A stretch of 57,186 nucleotides of DNA from Bacteroidia bacterium (GTDB taxonomy: Bacteria > Bacteroidota > Bacteroidia > Bacteroidales > GWF2-35-48): contig JACREX010000106.1 of assembly GCA_016212695.1 (NCBI GenBank), forward strand, positions 1-57,186, written 5' to 3'. Position numbers and translations under genes: made by a program. Shown here piece by piece: positions 25,356 to 32,616 of this stretch (the first letter of the stretch is position 1; every line of letters starts with the position of its first letter). The notes under the pieces are model-generated. The model worked only from the letters and a program-made list of their open reading frames with translations, searched no databases and was not told the DNA's origin.

Positions 25356-27716
25356 TTATACCTTTATCCCAAGCACTGTTATATCGTCAGTCTGTTCATA
25401 TTTTTCTCCATACACGTTTTTCCATTTTTCTAATGTTTTATCAAGGATTTCCTTTTGTTCCTCCATTGATAAATTACTATTGACTAACAACATTTCTTTT
25501 AATGTTTTTTCATAAAACTTTTTTCCTTTCGGTCCGCCGAACTGGTCTGCATAACCATCGCTCATCAAATAGATCGTGTTACCTTTTTGTAAATTGATAA
25601 CATGGTTTGTAAAGGGCTGCATGTTTTCGTGAATGGCAACGGGCATTTTGTCGGGGCGAATTTCTCGTAGAGACGGGACATGTCCCGTCTCTACAATGTA
25701 CACCGGATTATTCGCCCCTGCATACTGAACGCTGAAGACCTCACAGGTTTCGCTTGGCTCTGAGCCGGGTAAAACCTGTGTGGTCTGAGGGCTGAGGTTA
25801 ATTGCTACAAACGCCATATCCATCCCGTCTTTTTGTTCGCCGGGAACTCCTTTCTGCTGTAAAGAATATATGATATAATTCCGTAACTCATCCAACACAT
25901 GGCTGGCTGTTTGTATTTCGTCTTTTGCAATAATTTCCTGCAGAAATGAAATTCCCAACATGCTCATAAACGCTCCCGGCACACCGTGACCTGTACAATC
26001 GGCTACTGCAACGAGGAGCCAGTTTCTGCGCTGCTCTACGAAATAGAAATCACCGGAAACTATGTCTTTGGGCCGGAAGAGAATAAAAGCCTCAAATTCC
26101 ACCTTGCCTGCCGGCAGGCAGGAATTCCAAGCCCAAAATTCCAAGGGGTCTTGGGTTTTGGGGCTTGAGGCTTGAAACTTGGGTCTTAAGATTTCTTTAA
26201 GGTCGGGAAGTACGGCTTTTTGTATTCTCTCCGCATAATGGATACTGTCTGTAAGTTCTTCGTGAATAATTTCGATTTCTTCTTTTTGATGTGTTACCAA
26301 GTCTCTTTGAATAATTATCTCGTTTCTTTGCGATTCTATTTCGTCACGCTGGGCAGTGATCTCTTCTTTCTGCTGCTTGATTTCTTCATACGCGATTTCA
26401 AGCGATTCATTTTTTCGGGCAATTATTACATTAGCTTTTTTCTTTTGCAGGTATAACCGAAATAAAAATACAGAAAATACAACGACTAATATCAAACCGC
26501 ATACTACGAACAGTATAATAATTCTTTGCTTTTTTGTCTCTGCTTCTTTCCTTGCTATCTCGGTTTTTTGAAGTTCTTTATCTTTGTTCAGTATCGTAAT
26601 TTCCTGCTGTTTTTTTTCGGTTTGGTATTTTACCTCCATTTCATGCAACTGACGGCTGCTTTCCGTGTTGTAAATGCTGTCTTTTATTGCAGAGTATTTT
26701 AATAAATATTCGTACGCTTTCCGGTGGTCTTTTAAAAAGGCATAATATTCAGAAAGTTTTCCGTAAGCATACCGGATGTTTTCTTTAGCTCCTATTTTTT
26801 CTGCTATTTCAAGACTTTTAAGTGAATATTCAATCGCCTTATTGTAATCTTTCATTAAGCAATATACATAACCGATATTATCCAAGCAAATAGAAATCCC
26901 GTTATTATCACCCAATTCTTTATCAATTTCCAATGCTTTCCGATAATACAGGATTGCTTTGGTATAGTCTTTTAAATTTCTGTAAATAACACCGATATTT
27001 GAATAAGAAGCAGATATCTGGGATTTATCGTGTAACGACTCATTAATTTTTATCGATTCCTCATAATAGTTCAGGGCAGAAGCGTAATTTTTTTGCTTTA
27101 CATAAATATTACCGATAATATTCAGGCAGGAACCAATGCCGGATTTATCCTGTATAGCCCGGTTCATTTCCAGATTTTTCTGAAAATTTTCAAGCGCCTG
27201 TTTATAATTACCCTGATCAAATAATATTAATCCGATGTTTGTTAAGCATTTTGAAATTTCAATTTTATTTTCGAGTTGTTCGGATATTTTAAGCGACTCA
27301 TGATATTTAATCATTGCCATAGTGAAGTTTCCCGAATAATAATAAATGATTCCTTTATATCTGAGACTTTTCTCTGCCAGATACAGAAAAGGAACTATCG
27401 CTTTATTCGACTTAATAATTTTGTAAAATGCAGAATCTTTTTTTAACGCATCAGAAAATCCCGGAATATTTTTTTGAGCTAAATTTTCGGCCATATTATA
27501 ATATTCCAATGCTTTGTTAATATCCGTATTTTCGTAATAATAACCTGTTTCGAGATAACAGTTTATCCGGGTAATATCATGTTTTGCGGTTTTTAAAATA
27601 TTCGAAAGAGAATCAATTTTTCGATTGACTCCGGTACGATCTGAATTTTGGGAATATATTATACCATTTATAATCATTAGTATAATTATTAACCCTATTC
27701 GTAGTTTAAAATTCAT
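25356..27716 (-). CDS. TPR - transmembrane - coiled-coil - SpoIIE (PP2C-type) phosphatase (786 aa)
   Basis: A signal peptide or anchor (LIIILMIINGIIYSQ) and about six periplasmic TPR repeats (residues 45-345, e.g. GNYKQALENFQKNLE, KDYTKAILYYRKALE) precede one membrane helix (about 405-427), a coiled coil (EITAQRDEIESQRNEI), and a cytosolic SpoIIE phosphatase (about 505-786). Phosphatase motifs: DIVSGDFYF, VAVADCTGHGVPGAFMSM, and MSDGYADQFGGPKGKKF, with the metal-binding Asp residues present. It likely senses an external signal and dephosphorylates an anti-sigma-factor antagonist-like partner, none of which is nearby. Three palindromic or heptad repeats are translated in frame within the phosphatase (about residues 508-540, 642-664 and 673-683). 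Confidence 0.9.
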   Translation of the reverse strand: MNFKLRIGLIIILMIINGIIYSQNSDRTGVNRKIDSLSNILKTAKHDITRINCYLETGYYYENTDINKALEYYNMAENLAQKNIPGFSDALKKDSAFYKIIKSNKAIVPFLYLAEKSLRYKGIIYYYSGNFTMAMIKYHESLKISEQLENKIEISKCLTNIGLILFDQGNYKQALENFQKNLEMNRAIQDKSGIGSCLNIIGNIYVKQKNYASALNYYEESIKINESLHDKSQISASYSNIGVIYRNLKDYTKAILYYRKALEIDKELGDNNGISICLDNIGYVYCLMKDYNKAIEYSLKSLEIAEKIGAKENIRYAYGKLSEYYAFLKDHRKAYEYLLKYSAIKDSIYNTESSRQLHEMEVKYQTEKKQQEITILNKDKELQKTEIARKEAETKKQRIIILFVVCGLILVVVFSVFLFRLYLQKKKANVIIARKNESLEIAYEEIKQQKEEITAQRDEIESQRNEIIIQRDLVTHQKEEIEIIHEELTDSIHYAERIQKAVLPDLKEILRPKFQASSPKTQDPLEFWAWNSCLPAGKVEFEAFILFRPKDIVSGDFYFVEQRRNWLLVAVADCTGHGVPGAFMSMLGISFLQEIIAKDEIQTASHVLDELRNYIIYSLQQKGVPGEQKDGMDMAFVAINLSPQTTQVLPGSEPSETCEVFSVQYAGANNPVYIVETGHVPSLREIRPDKMPVAIHENMQPFTNHVINLQKGNTIYLMSDGYADQFGGPKGKKFYEKTLKEMLLVNSNLSMEEQKEILDKTLEKWKNVYGEKYEQTDDITVLGIKV
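25667..25694. repeat. Perfect 28-bp palindrome inside the SpoIIE coding sequence
   Basis: GTAGAGACGGGACA is followed directly by its exact reverse complement, centred between 25680 and 25681. It is read in frame as residues of the loop ETGHVPSLR between the conserved NNPVYIV and DKMPVAIH. The two paralogous phosphatase genes have different repeat DNA at the same place. Confidence 0.95.
25724..25790. repeat. Imperfect inverted repeat (gacctcacaggttt / aaaacctgtgtggtc) in coding sequence
   Basis: The arms at 25737-25750 and 25771-25785 are near-perfect inverted copies, with an inner ggctctgagcc hairpin; the flanks (actgaacgctgaag and tctgagggctgagg) extend the symmetry with 7-bp spacing. It encodes about 20 residues (TTQVLPGSEPSETCEVF) absent from the paralogue at 27802-29988, where the same site is a short turn. 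Confidence 0.8.
26105..26191. repeat. Palindrome plus 10 in-phase heptads inside the SpoIIE coding sequence
   Basis: A perfect 16-bp palindrome tgcctgccggcaggca (26105-26120) is followed by ten 7-bp units without phase break from 26122 to 26191: gaattcc, aagccca, aaattcc, aaggggt, cttgggt, tttgggg, cttgagg, cttgaaa, cttgggt, cttaaga. The first four are roughly the reverse complement of later ones, so the element folds on itself. It is translated in frame at the linker/phosphatase boundary, where the paralogue is about 20 residues shorter. Confidence 0.85.
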
Positions 27717-27801
27717 TTGTGTTTGCTATATTATTATTCCGATTTATGCAGCATTTCCCAAAAGGTCGTTTTCTTCTGTTTTAGTTATCGAATTATAATT
27801 T

Positions 27802-29988
27802 TCAGGAAATTCTTATCCCCATAACAGTAATATCATCTGTCTGTTCATATTTTCCACGCCAGTCTTCTATTGTTTTATTGAGTATTTCTTTCTGTTCAGG
27901 TATGGGTTTTTGAGAATTTTCGAAAATGAGTTGCTTAAAATTTCCCGATAAATATTTTTTTCCTTTCGGCCCTCCAATCTGGTCGGCAAAGCCATCGCTC
28001 ATCAGATAAAACGTGTCACCTTTTTGTAATTTGATAACGTGATTTGTAAAGGGCTGCATGTTGTCGTGAATGGCTACCGGCATTTTGTCGGGCTTCACTT
28101 CGTGAAGTTTGAGGTTTGAAGTTTGAAGTTTGAGGTTGTTTTCTGAACTTGAAACATCAAACATCAAACTTGAAACTATATACAACGGATTATTCGCCCC
28201 GGCAAATTGTAATTCATTCGTTATTGTATTCAAAGAAATAAAAGCTATATCCATACCGTCTTTCTGTTCACCGAAAATACCTTTTTGCTGTAAGGAATGA
28301 ATAACATATTTGCGCAGTTCATCTAATACGTGGCTTGCGGTTTGCACTTCTTCTTTGGCAATAATTTCATTCAGGAAAGAAATACCCAACATACTCATGA
28401 AAGCACCCGGAACTCCGTGGCCGGTACAATCTGCAACGGCAATCAGCAGCCAGTGTTTGCGCCGTTCCACATAATAAAAATCTCCGCTGACAATATCCTT
28501 GGGTTTGAAAAGAATAAAAAATTCGTTTTTAATTTTATCTCTCAAATGCGTTTCACCCGGCAATACTGCAGTTTGTATCCGCAATGCATATTTTATACTG
28601 TCTGTAAGTTCTTCGTGAATATATTCTATCTGCTGTTTTTGTTTTGTAACAATGTCCCGCTGGGTGATAATTTCATCGCGCTGCGCTTCAATCTCATCCT
28701 TCTGTGTTTGTATTTCTTCATTCTGCGTATGGAGTTCTTCATTTTTTTGCTCAATTTCATTTTTCTGTTCTGCAAGAAGTTTATTAGCTTTTCTCTTTTG
28801 CCTGTAACTAAAATATATAACTACGGCAAGAATAAGCATTAATCCGAATCCGCCGATAAATACGTATTTCTGAAATGTTTGCCGCCTTATTTCATAGGTC
28901 TGGATTCTTTTATCTTTTTCAAGCAATTCGATTTCCTTCTGTTTTTTCTCCGTATGATATTTTGCCTCCATTTCCTTGAATTGCCTGCTGCTTTCTTTAT
29001 TAAATATACTATCATTTAGTTGCTTATAAAGTTTTTGATATTCAAATGCCTTTTTGTAGTCTTTCAAACGGTCATAAACAATTGTTAATTTTTCATAAAT
29101 GTCTTTTTCGAGAGGTAACGCATTAATTTCTTTGGCAACAGACAATCCTTTGAGAGCATGATTAATCGCTTCATTATAGTCTTTCTGATGAATACAAATT
29201 AAGGTCAAATTGTTCAAGACATTAATTATTCCGTCTTTGTCAACAGCTTTTTCAAAAAACAGTAAGGATTTATTTAAGTATTTCTTTGCATCATCATATT
29301 TTTTTTGAGCGATATATGTAATTGCAATATTTCCGTTACATCGGGCTATAGCCGACTTAACACCAGATTCCTCGTAAATTTTCAACGCTTTTAAATAATA
29401 TTTTATAGCTTCTTCATATTTAGCCTGGCTTTGATAAATGGTTCCGATATTCATATTTGAAATAGCATTAGTCATTTTATCTTTTTTATCTTCACTCAAT
29501 TTTAAAGATTTTTCAAAATAATACAGAGCCTTATCATATTCCTTACTTGCACGATGTAATAATCCAATATTATTATAGCATCTGCAAATCCCTGAAATAT
29601 CGCCTATCTCTTCTGAATTTTTTAATGCCTTTAAATAATTGAATAAAGCTTTATCGTGATTTCCCTGCTTTAAATATATGGTGCCAATTTTATAATAACT
29701 GTCAGATATTCCTTTTTTCCAATTATTTTTTTGTGCAAGGGCTAAACCTTGATTTGCATAATACAGAGCTGTGTCAAGCTTAGAGGTTAGGTAAAACGTG
29801 CTTAACAAACAATATGTTTTTACACGGTTTGTGTCATGTCTGGCTGTTTTAAGTATAGTTATTAATGAATCAATCCTTCGGCTATGCTCAGGACTTGCTT
29901 TTTCCTGATTTTGGGCAAATGCCACTAAATTTAGCAAGGTTAGAATTATAGTTATTACCTGTTTCAGATTTGGTTTTTTCATACTCAT
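27802..29988 (-). CDS. TPR - transmembrane - coiled-coil - SpoIIE (PP2C-type) phosphatase, paralogue (728 aa)
   Basis: Same layout as the adjacent 786-aa protein: signal peptide (VITIILTLLNLVAFAQ), TPRs over about residues 60-340, a membrane helix (YVFIGGFGLMLILAVVIYF), a coiled coil (KNEELHTQNEEIQTQKDEIE) and a SpoIIE phosphatase (DIVSGDFYYVERRKHW, VADCTGHGVPGAFMS, MSDGFADQIGGPKGKKY). I start at ATG 29988 (MSMKKPNLK): the open frame extends to 30063 but that stretch reads across repeat-like DNA and has no signal peptide. It carries two translated repeats: SPEHSRR near residue 37 and the heptad loop at 28104-28179. Gene order (SLOG protein, this gene, then the 786-aa paralogue) suggests one operon and local duplication. 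Confidence 0.9.
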   Translation of the reverse strand: MSMKKPNLKQVITIILTLLNLVAFAQNQEKASPEHSRRIDSLITILKTARHDTNRVKTYCLLSTFYLTSKLDTALYYANQGLALAQKNNWKKGISDSYYKIGTIYLKQGNHDKALFNYLKALKNSEEIGDISGICRCYNNIGLLHRASKEYDKALYYFEKSLKLSEDKKDKMTNAISNMNIGTIYQSQAKYEEAIKYYLKALKIYEESGVKSAIARCNGNIAITYIAQKKYDDAKKYLNKSLLFFEKAVDKDGIINVLNNLTLICIHQKDYNEAINHALKGLSVAKEINALPLEKDIYEKLTIVYDRLKDYKKAFEYQKLYKQLNDSIFNKESSRQFKEMEAKYHTEKKQKEIELLEKDKRIQTYEIRRQTFQKYVFIGGFGLMLILAVVIYFSYRQKRKANKLLAEQKNEIEQKNEELHTQNEEIQTQKDEIEAQRDEIITQRDIVTKQKQQIEYIHEELTDSIKYALRIQTAVLPGETHLRDKIKNEFFILFKPKDIVSGDFYYVERRKHWLLIAVADCTGHGVPGAFMSMLGISFLNEIIAKEEVQTASHVLDELRKYVIHSLQQKGIFGEQKDGMDIAFISLNTITNELQFAGANNPLYIVSSLMFDVSSSENNLKLQTSNLKLHEVKPDKMPVAIHDNMQPFTNHVIKLQKGDTFYLMSDGFADQIGGPKGKKYLSGNFKQLIFENSQKPIPEQKEILNKTIEDWRGKYEQTDDITVMGIRIS
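28104..28179. repeat. Paired inverted heptad arrays inside SpoIIE coding sequence
   Basis: Left arm 28104-28138: gaagttt, gaggttt, gaagttt, gaagttt, gaggttg. Right arm 28145-28179: gaacttg, aaacatc, aaacatc, aaacttg, aaactat. Each arm is in strict 7-bp phase and the right arm is an approximate reverse complement of the left, around a 6-base spacer. It encodes the loop between NNPLYIV and VKPDKMPVAIH. Confidence 0.9.
29875..29894. repeat. Translated copy of the TTCG(A/G)C...GCTCAG repeat
   Basis: ccttcggctatgctcaggac matches the short repeat family at 1412, 3491 and 49053. Read on the minus strand it gives SPEHSRR between the signal peptide and the conserved RIDSL of the phosphatase; the paralogue has a shorter, unrelated stretch there (VNRKIDSL). 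Confidence 0.75.
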
Positions 29989-30059
29989 GCTTGTTATATT
30001 TCGAATGGTGTGAGCCACATTGTGGCAACGCCACTCATCGTGGGTTAAGTTTGTACTTT

Positions 30060-30578
30060 TCACAAATTATCAAGATACTTTAAAATTTCATCAATCGTAT
30101 TTACCGGAACGAACAGGCCGTTTCCTCTGTCGTCAATATTTTTTCCTGCCAATTCATTTGCCCAGCCCTCAAACTGAGTAACACACAAAACCGTTTTCTT
30201 CTGCTGCCATGCAAAAGCAAGCTCGGAAAGCGTTCCTGCTCCGCCTCCCGCTGCAATAATTATATCTGAAGAATTGATGATAATACTGTTTCGCGCTATG
30301 CCCATACCTGTCGCAATGGGGATGTCCACATAAGCATTGGCATAGTCTGTTACGGCATCGGGTAATATTCCGATTGTCTGTCCGAAAAAGGTATTGGCAG
30401 ATTGTTTCATTCCCTTGCAAACAGCTTCCATAAAACCGCCAAGCCCGCCGCAAACAATTATTCTGCCGGGTGATGAAAGTCGTTTGCCAAGCTCAATACC
30501 AAAGTCGTAAAGCTCTTTACTGCATCCGGATTTATTGGGACCTATTACTCCTATTTTTTTTAAAACAGCATGATGCAT
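30060..30578 (-). CDS. SLOG/LOG-like nucleotide-binding Rossmann protein (TIGR00725-type, 172 aa)
   Basis: A Rossmann-like fold with the family marks IGVIGPNKSGCSKELYD (start), IIVCGGLGGFMEAVCKGM (glycine loop, residues about 40-57), GMGIARNSIIINSSD (about 91-105) and AAGGGAGTLSELAFAW (about 108-123). These match the TIGR00725 branch related to cytokinin-activating LOG and DprA-like SLOG proteins, some of which bind nucleotide-derived ligands. Substrate unknown. It lies upstream of the two TPR-SpoIIE phosphatases in the same direction (72-base gap), so a common transcript is likely, and a nucleotide-linked signalling role is a possibility only. Confidence 0.85.
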   Translation of the reverse strand: MHHAVLKKIGVIGPNKSGCSKELYDFGIELGKRLSSPGRIIVCGGLGGFMEAVCKGMKQSANTFFGQTIGILPDAVTDYANAYVDIPIATGMGIARNSIIINSSDIIIAAGGGAGTLSELAFAWQQKKTVLCVTQFEGWANELAGKNIDDRGNGLFVPVNTIDEILKYLDNL

Positions 30579-30738
30579 TATCTCAATTATAAAAATTTAC
30601 AATTTCGCTCCTTCAATCACAATCATGCCCGAGAGCAAAAAACATAAAACAGGTTTTAAGATAAATCAACTGGGCTATTTATTCTATAAAATTAAAAAAA
30701 ATTACATTTGAACCAAATAAAAAACTCTTCAAAGTTTA

Positions 30739-30785
30739 ACACCTTGAAAGGTTTATTATTAGAGACGTGACTCCGAGGAGATCAC
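30739..30785. repeat. Two adjacent short palindromes
   Basis: aacaccttgaaaggttt forms ACCTT/AAGGT around a GA loop; 14 bases further, gtgactccgaggagatcac (30767-30785) forms GTGA/TCAC and CTCC/GGAG with one bulged A. The first resembles the cacaggttt/aaacctgtg repeat inside the SpoIIE gene, the second (agagacgtgactcc) resembles its 28-bp palindrome, which also starts with tagagacg. Confidence 0.6.
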
Positions 30786-30897
30786 AAGTTATACATTAAG
30801 AGAGTAATTTTCAACTTTACTTATTTGAGAAACAATACTATTAAGTCAATTTTTTTCTAATGCGTAGCAATATAGTTTTTAAAAATAATTATTCTTG

Positions 30898-30905
30898 TAT
30901 TTTTG
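30898..30905 (+). promoter_or_regulatory. Candidate -7 box (TATTTTTG) for the class II aldolase
   Basis: TATTTTTG matches TAnnTTTG; a TTTTT run at 30876-30880, 17 bases upstream, may serve as -33. ATG is at 30968. Confidence 0.5.
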
Positions 30906-30967
30906 TAATGCCTGAATTCAAAATCGGCATTTTATCCCAGAAGATAATATAATTCAGTTGATTAATC

Positions 30968-31567
30968 ATGAGTGAAATATACGAAGGCGTAAAATTCAAA
31001 ACCATTTTTACGGGAAATGATGTTCCTAAAGATGAAAGGCTCATTCAACTCAAGCACTGGGCAATGATATTTGCCGAAAGAAATCTTGCGCCTTCTGACG
31101 AAACAGGGTCAGCCGGAAATTTAAGCTTCAGAATCAATAAAGGTGAAAATCAGTTCATCATCACAGGTTCAAAGATTGAGCTAAAAAATGCGTTGGAAAA
31201 TGACAGTTTTGTTACGGTAACCAACTGCGATATTGAAAAGGGAATTGTATATGCAAAAGGAATCCGGGAACCCTCATCCGAAAGCATGTTGCATTATGCC
31301 ATTTATAAACAAAGGCCATATGTGAATGCCGTTTTTCACGGGCACTGCGATGAAATCCTGAATGCAACAGAAAAATTAATGCTTCCTGAAACTCTGAAAT
31401 ATGAATCTTATGGCACGTTAGAGTTGATAAACAGCGTTACTGAAATTTTAGGAAAAGAATCGTTTATAATTATGAAGAACCATGGATTTCTTGCTATAGC
31501 AGGCTCAGTACAGGAGGCTGGTTATATTACCCTGAGAATCCATAATGAAACAAAAAAAAAATTATAG
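30968..31567 (+). CDS. Class II aldolase/adducin family protein (199 aa)
   Basis: The fold is recognisable from GSAGNLSFRI (residues about 47-56), the metal-binding FHGHCDE (His 119 and His 121), and the second zinc site KNHGFLAIAGSV near residue 178. This is the zinc aldolase family that includes fuculose-phosphate aldolase and methylthioribulose-phosphate dehydratase. The usual catalytic Glu region is replaced by REPSSESMLHYAIY, as in the adducin-like members. The protein is short (199 aa) but begins and ends within the family's range. No sugar-kinase or isomerase gene is adjacent, so the substrate is open. Confidence 0.85.
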   Translation: MSEIYEGVKFKTIFTGNDVPKDERLIQLKHWAMIFAERNLAPSDETGSAGNLSFRINKGENQFIITGSKIELKNALENDSFVTVTNCDIEKGIVYAKGIREPSSESMLHYAIYKQRPYVNAVFHGHCDEILNATEKLMLPETLKYESYGTLELINSVTEILGKESFIIMKNHGFLAIAGSVQEAGYITLRIHNETKKKL

Positions 31568-31718
31568 AATAATTTTGATTCATTATCCTATGAAAAGTGG
31601 ATGTTCCGGGTAATGGATAAAAATGGAAAAACCAAAATAAATTCTCTTAAATTGCTTAGAAATTGAAGTTTCTGTGAATTATTTTTGTATAATATTGTAA
31701 AAAGATAAATTTTATTCT

Positions 31719-31726
31719 TATTTTTG
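31719..31726 (+). promoter_or_regulatory. Promoter -7 box (TATTTTTG) upstream of the zapA region
   Basis: TATTTTTG with TTG at 31695-31697, 21 bases upstream, fits the Bacteroidota TTTG-n-TAnnTTTG layout. The expected start lies near 31733 and the first ATG at 31771, so this probably drives the small coiled-coil gene and zapA. Confidence 0.6.
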
Positions 31727-31770
31727 TATTCTTGAGTGACATATTCACTAAAGTAATTGATTTAGTGTAA

Positions 31771-32064
31771 ATGGATGAAGAACCTGAGGATATTATTCTT
31801 GATCTTGAATTAAAAATAACCGAAATCATTACTTTAAATGAAAAATTTAAGAAAGAAAACTTAATTCTCATCGGGGAAAAGAATAAGTTATTAACGGAGT
31901 TAGAAACAAAAACTAAAACAGTAGAGAAACTAAAAAAGAAAATTGATATTTTACAAATATCAAAATCATTGCAGGTATCAGGAGAAGATGTTCATGATGC
32001 CAGGATTAAAATTAACAGAATAGTGCGGGAAATTGATAATTGCATTGCTCTTTTGAACAGGTAA
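31771..32064 (+). CDS. Small coiled-coil protein upstream of zapA (97 aa)
   Basis: The protein is nearly all coiled coil (LKITEIITLNEKFKKENLI ... LLTELETKTKTVEKLKKKI) and ends with a short segment ARIKINRIVREIDNCIALL. There is no signal peptide. It is 3 bases upstream of zapA and shares its promoter. The size, shape and partner gene recall ZapB, the coiled-coil partner of ZapA at the division ring, and the last helix ends like ZapA-linked proteins, but sequence identity to ZapB is not evident; treat as a candidate divisome protein. Confidence 0.75.
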   Translation: MDEEPEDIILDLELKITEIITLNEKFKKENLILIGEKNKLLTELETKTKTVEKLKKKIDILQISKSLQVSGEDVHDARIKINRIVREIDNCIALLNR

Positions 32065-32067
32065 TTA

Positions 32068-32361
32068 ATGGAAAATAAACTTACAATTAAAGTAAATATT
32101 GTTGACAGGTATTATCCTGCAAAAATTGACAGGAAGGATGAGGAGAAAATTCGCAAAGCAGCTAAGATCATTAATGAAAAGGTTACCCTATACAGACAAA
32201 AAAAATATACTGACAAAGACGAACAGGACTATTTGGCTATGGTTGCTTTACAGCTCTCTACCAGGCTGATCGAATTGGAAGAGAAAAATAATGTGAATCC
32301 GGTTATTCAGAGGGTAAGGAATATTGATGAAAAACTGAGAGAATATCTGGAGAAGGAGTAA
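32068..32361 (+). CDS. zapA: Cell division protein ZapA
   Basis: ZapA bundles FtsZ filaments and supports the division ring. The N-terminal half MENKLTIKVNIVDRYYPAKI with the following EEKIRKAAKIINEKV is the ZapA head domain; the second half (DYLAMVALQLSTRLIELEE) is the coiled coil. Length (97 aa) fits the family. It directly follows the coiled-coil gene by 3 bases and lies before the probable 6S RNA and rny, an order I expect in Bacteroidota. Confidence 0.9.
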   Translation: MENKLTIKVNIVDRYYPAKIDRKDEEKIRKAAKIINEKVTLYRQKKYTDKDEQDYLAMVALQLSTRLIELEEKNNVNPVIQRVRNIDEKLREYLEKE

Positions 32362-32409
32362 GAACGTTCTTTAAAATATTTAAGATACGCCCGCATTTAT
32401 CTTTATTGG

Positions 32410-32560
32410 TTTGTAAAACTCAACACTACAACAATTGGAGCCAGCTCAATCTGCGTAAAACAGGCCTCAACCCGCTCGCCGGGTTCCCTCCGGGGACAGT
32501 GGAAGTGAGAAACAGAATGGCAGTTCCGCCCATGTTTAACAGGGGTTTTCACAGAAAAAG
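32410..32560 (+). ncRNA. ssrS: Probable 6S-type RNA between zapA and rny
   Basis: A GC-richer, non-coding stretch follows zapA. tgtaaaactc (32412-32421) pairs with ggggttttcaca (32542-32553) as a closing stem with one bulged C. Then come unpaired stretches of about 15 bases on each side (a central bubble), then GGAGCC (32437-32442) pairs with GGCAGTTCC (32519-32527), and an apical hairpin AACCCG/CGGGTT (32469-32485). A closing stem, large bubble and long apical arm is the 6S plan, and 6S genes often lie beside zapA. A near-consensus TATCTTTA at 32398-32405 sits at the right distance for its promoter. Length about 150 bases is short for 6S, so the call is moderate. Confidence 0.55.
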
Positions 32561-32616
32561 TAGAGATGGATGCGGGTTTTTTATTTTATTCGTTAAACTA
32601 AATATATTCAGGACTT

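Larger units (their letters stand above)
30579..30967. other. Divergent intergenic region with small palindromes
   Basis: About 390 bases between the SLOG gene (minus) and the class II aldolase gene (plus). It holds two small palindromic repeats at 30739-30785, a -7 box for the aldolase at 30898, and A/T-rich DNA. No ORF in it is convincing. Confidence 0.6.

Noticed and set aside
29989-30063. Upstream extension of the 728-aa phosphatase to 30063
   Set aside because: It reads through repeat-like DNA, overlaps the SLOG gene stop and would hide the signal peptide that begins at 29988.
32465-32500. tRNA/tmRNA-like arm (cgggttccctccgg)
   Set aside because: No acceptor stem, anticodon arm or CCA end; better explained as the apical hairpin of the 6S-type RNA.
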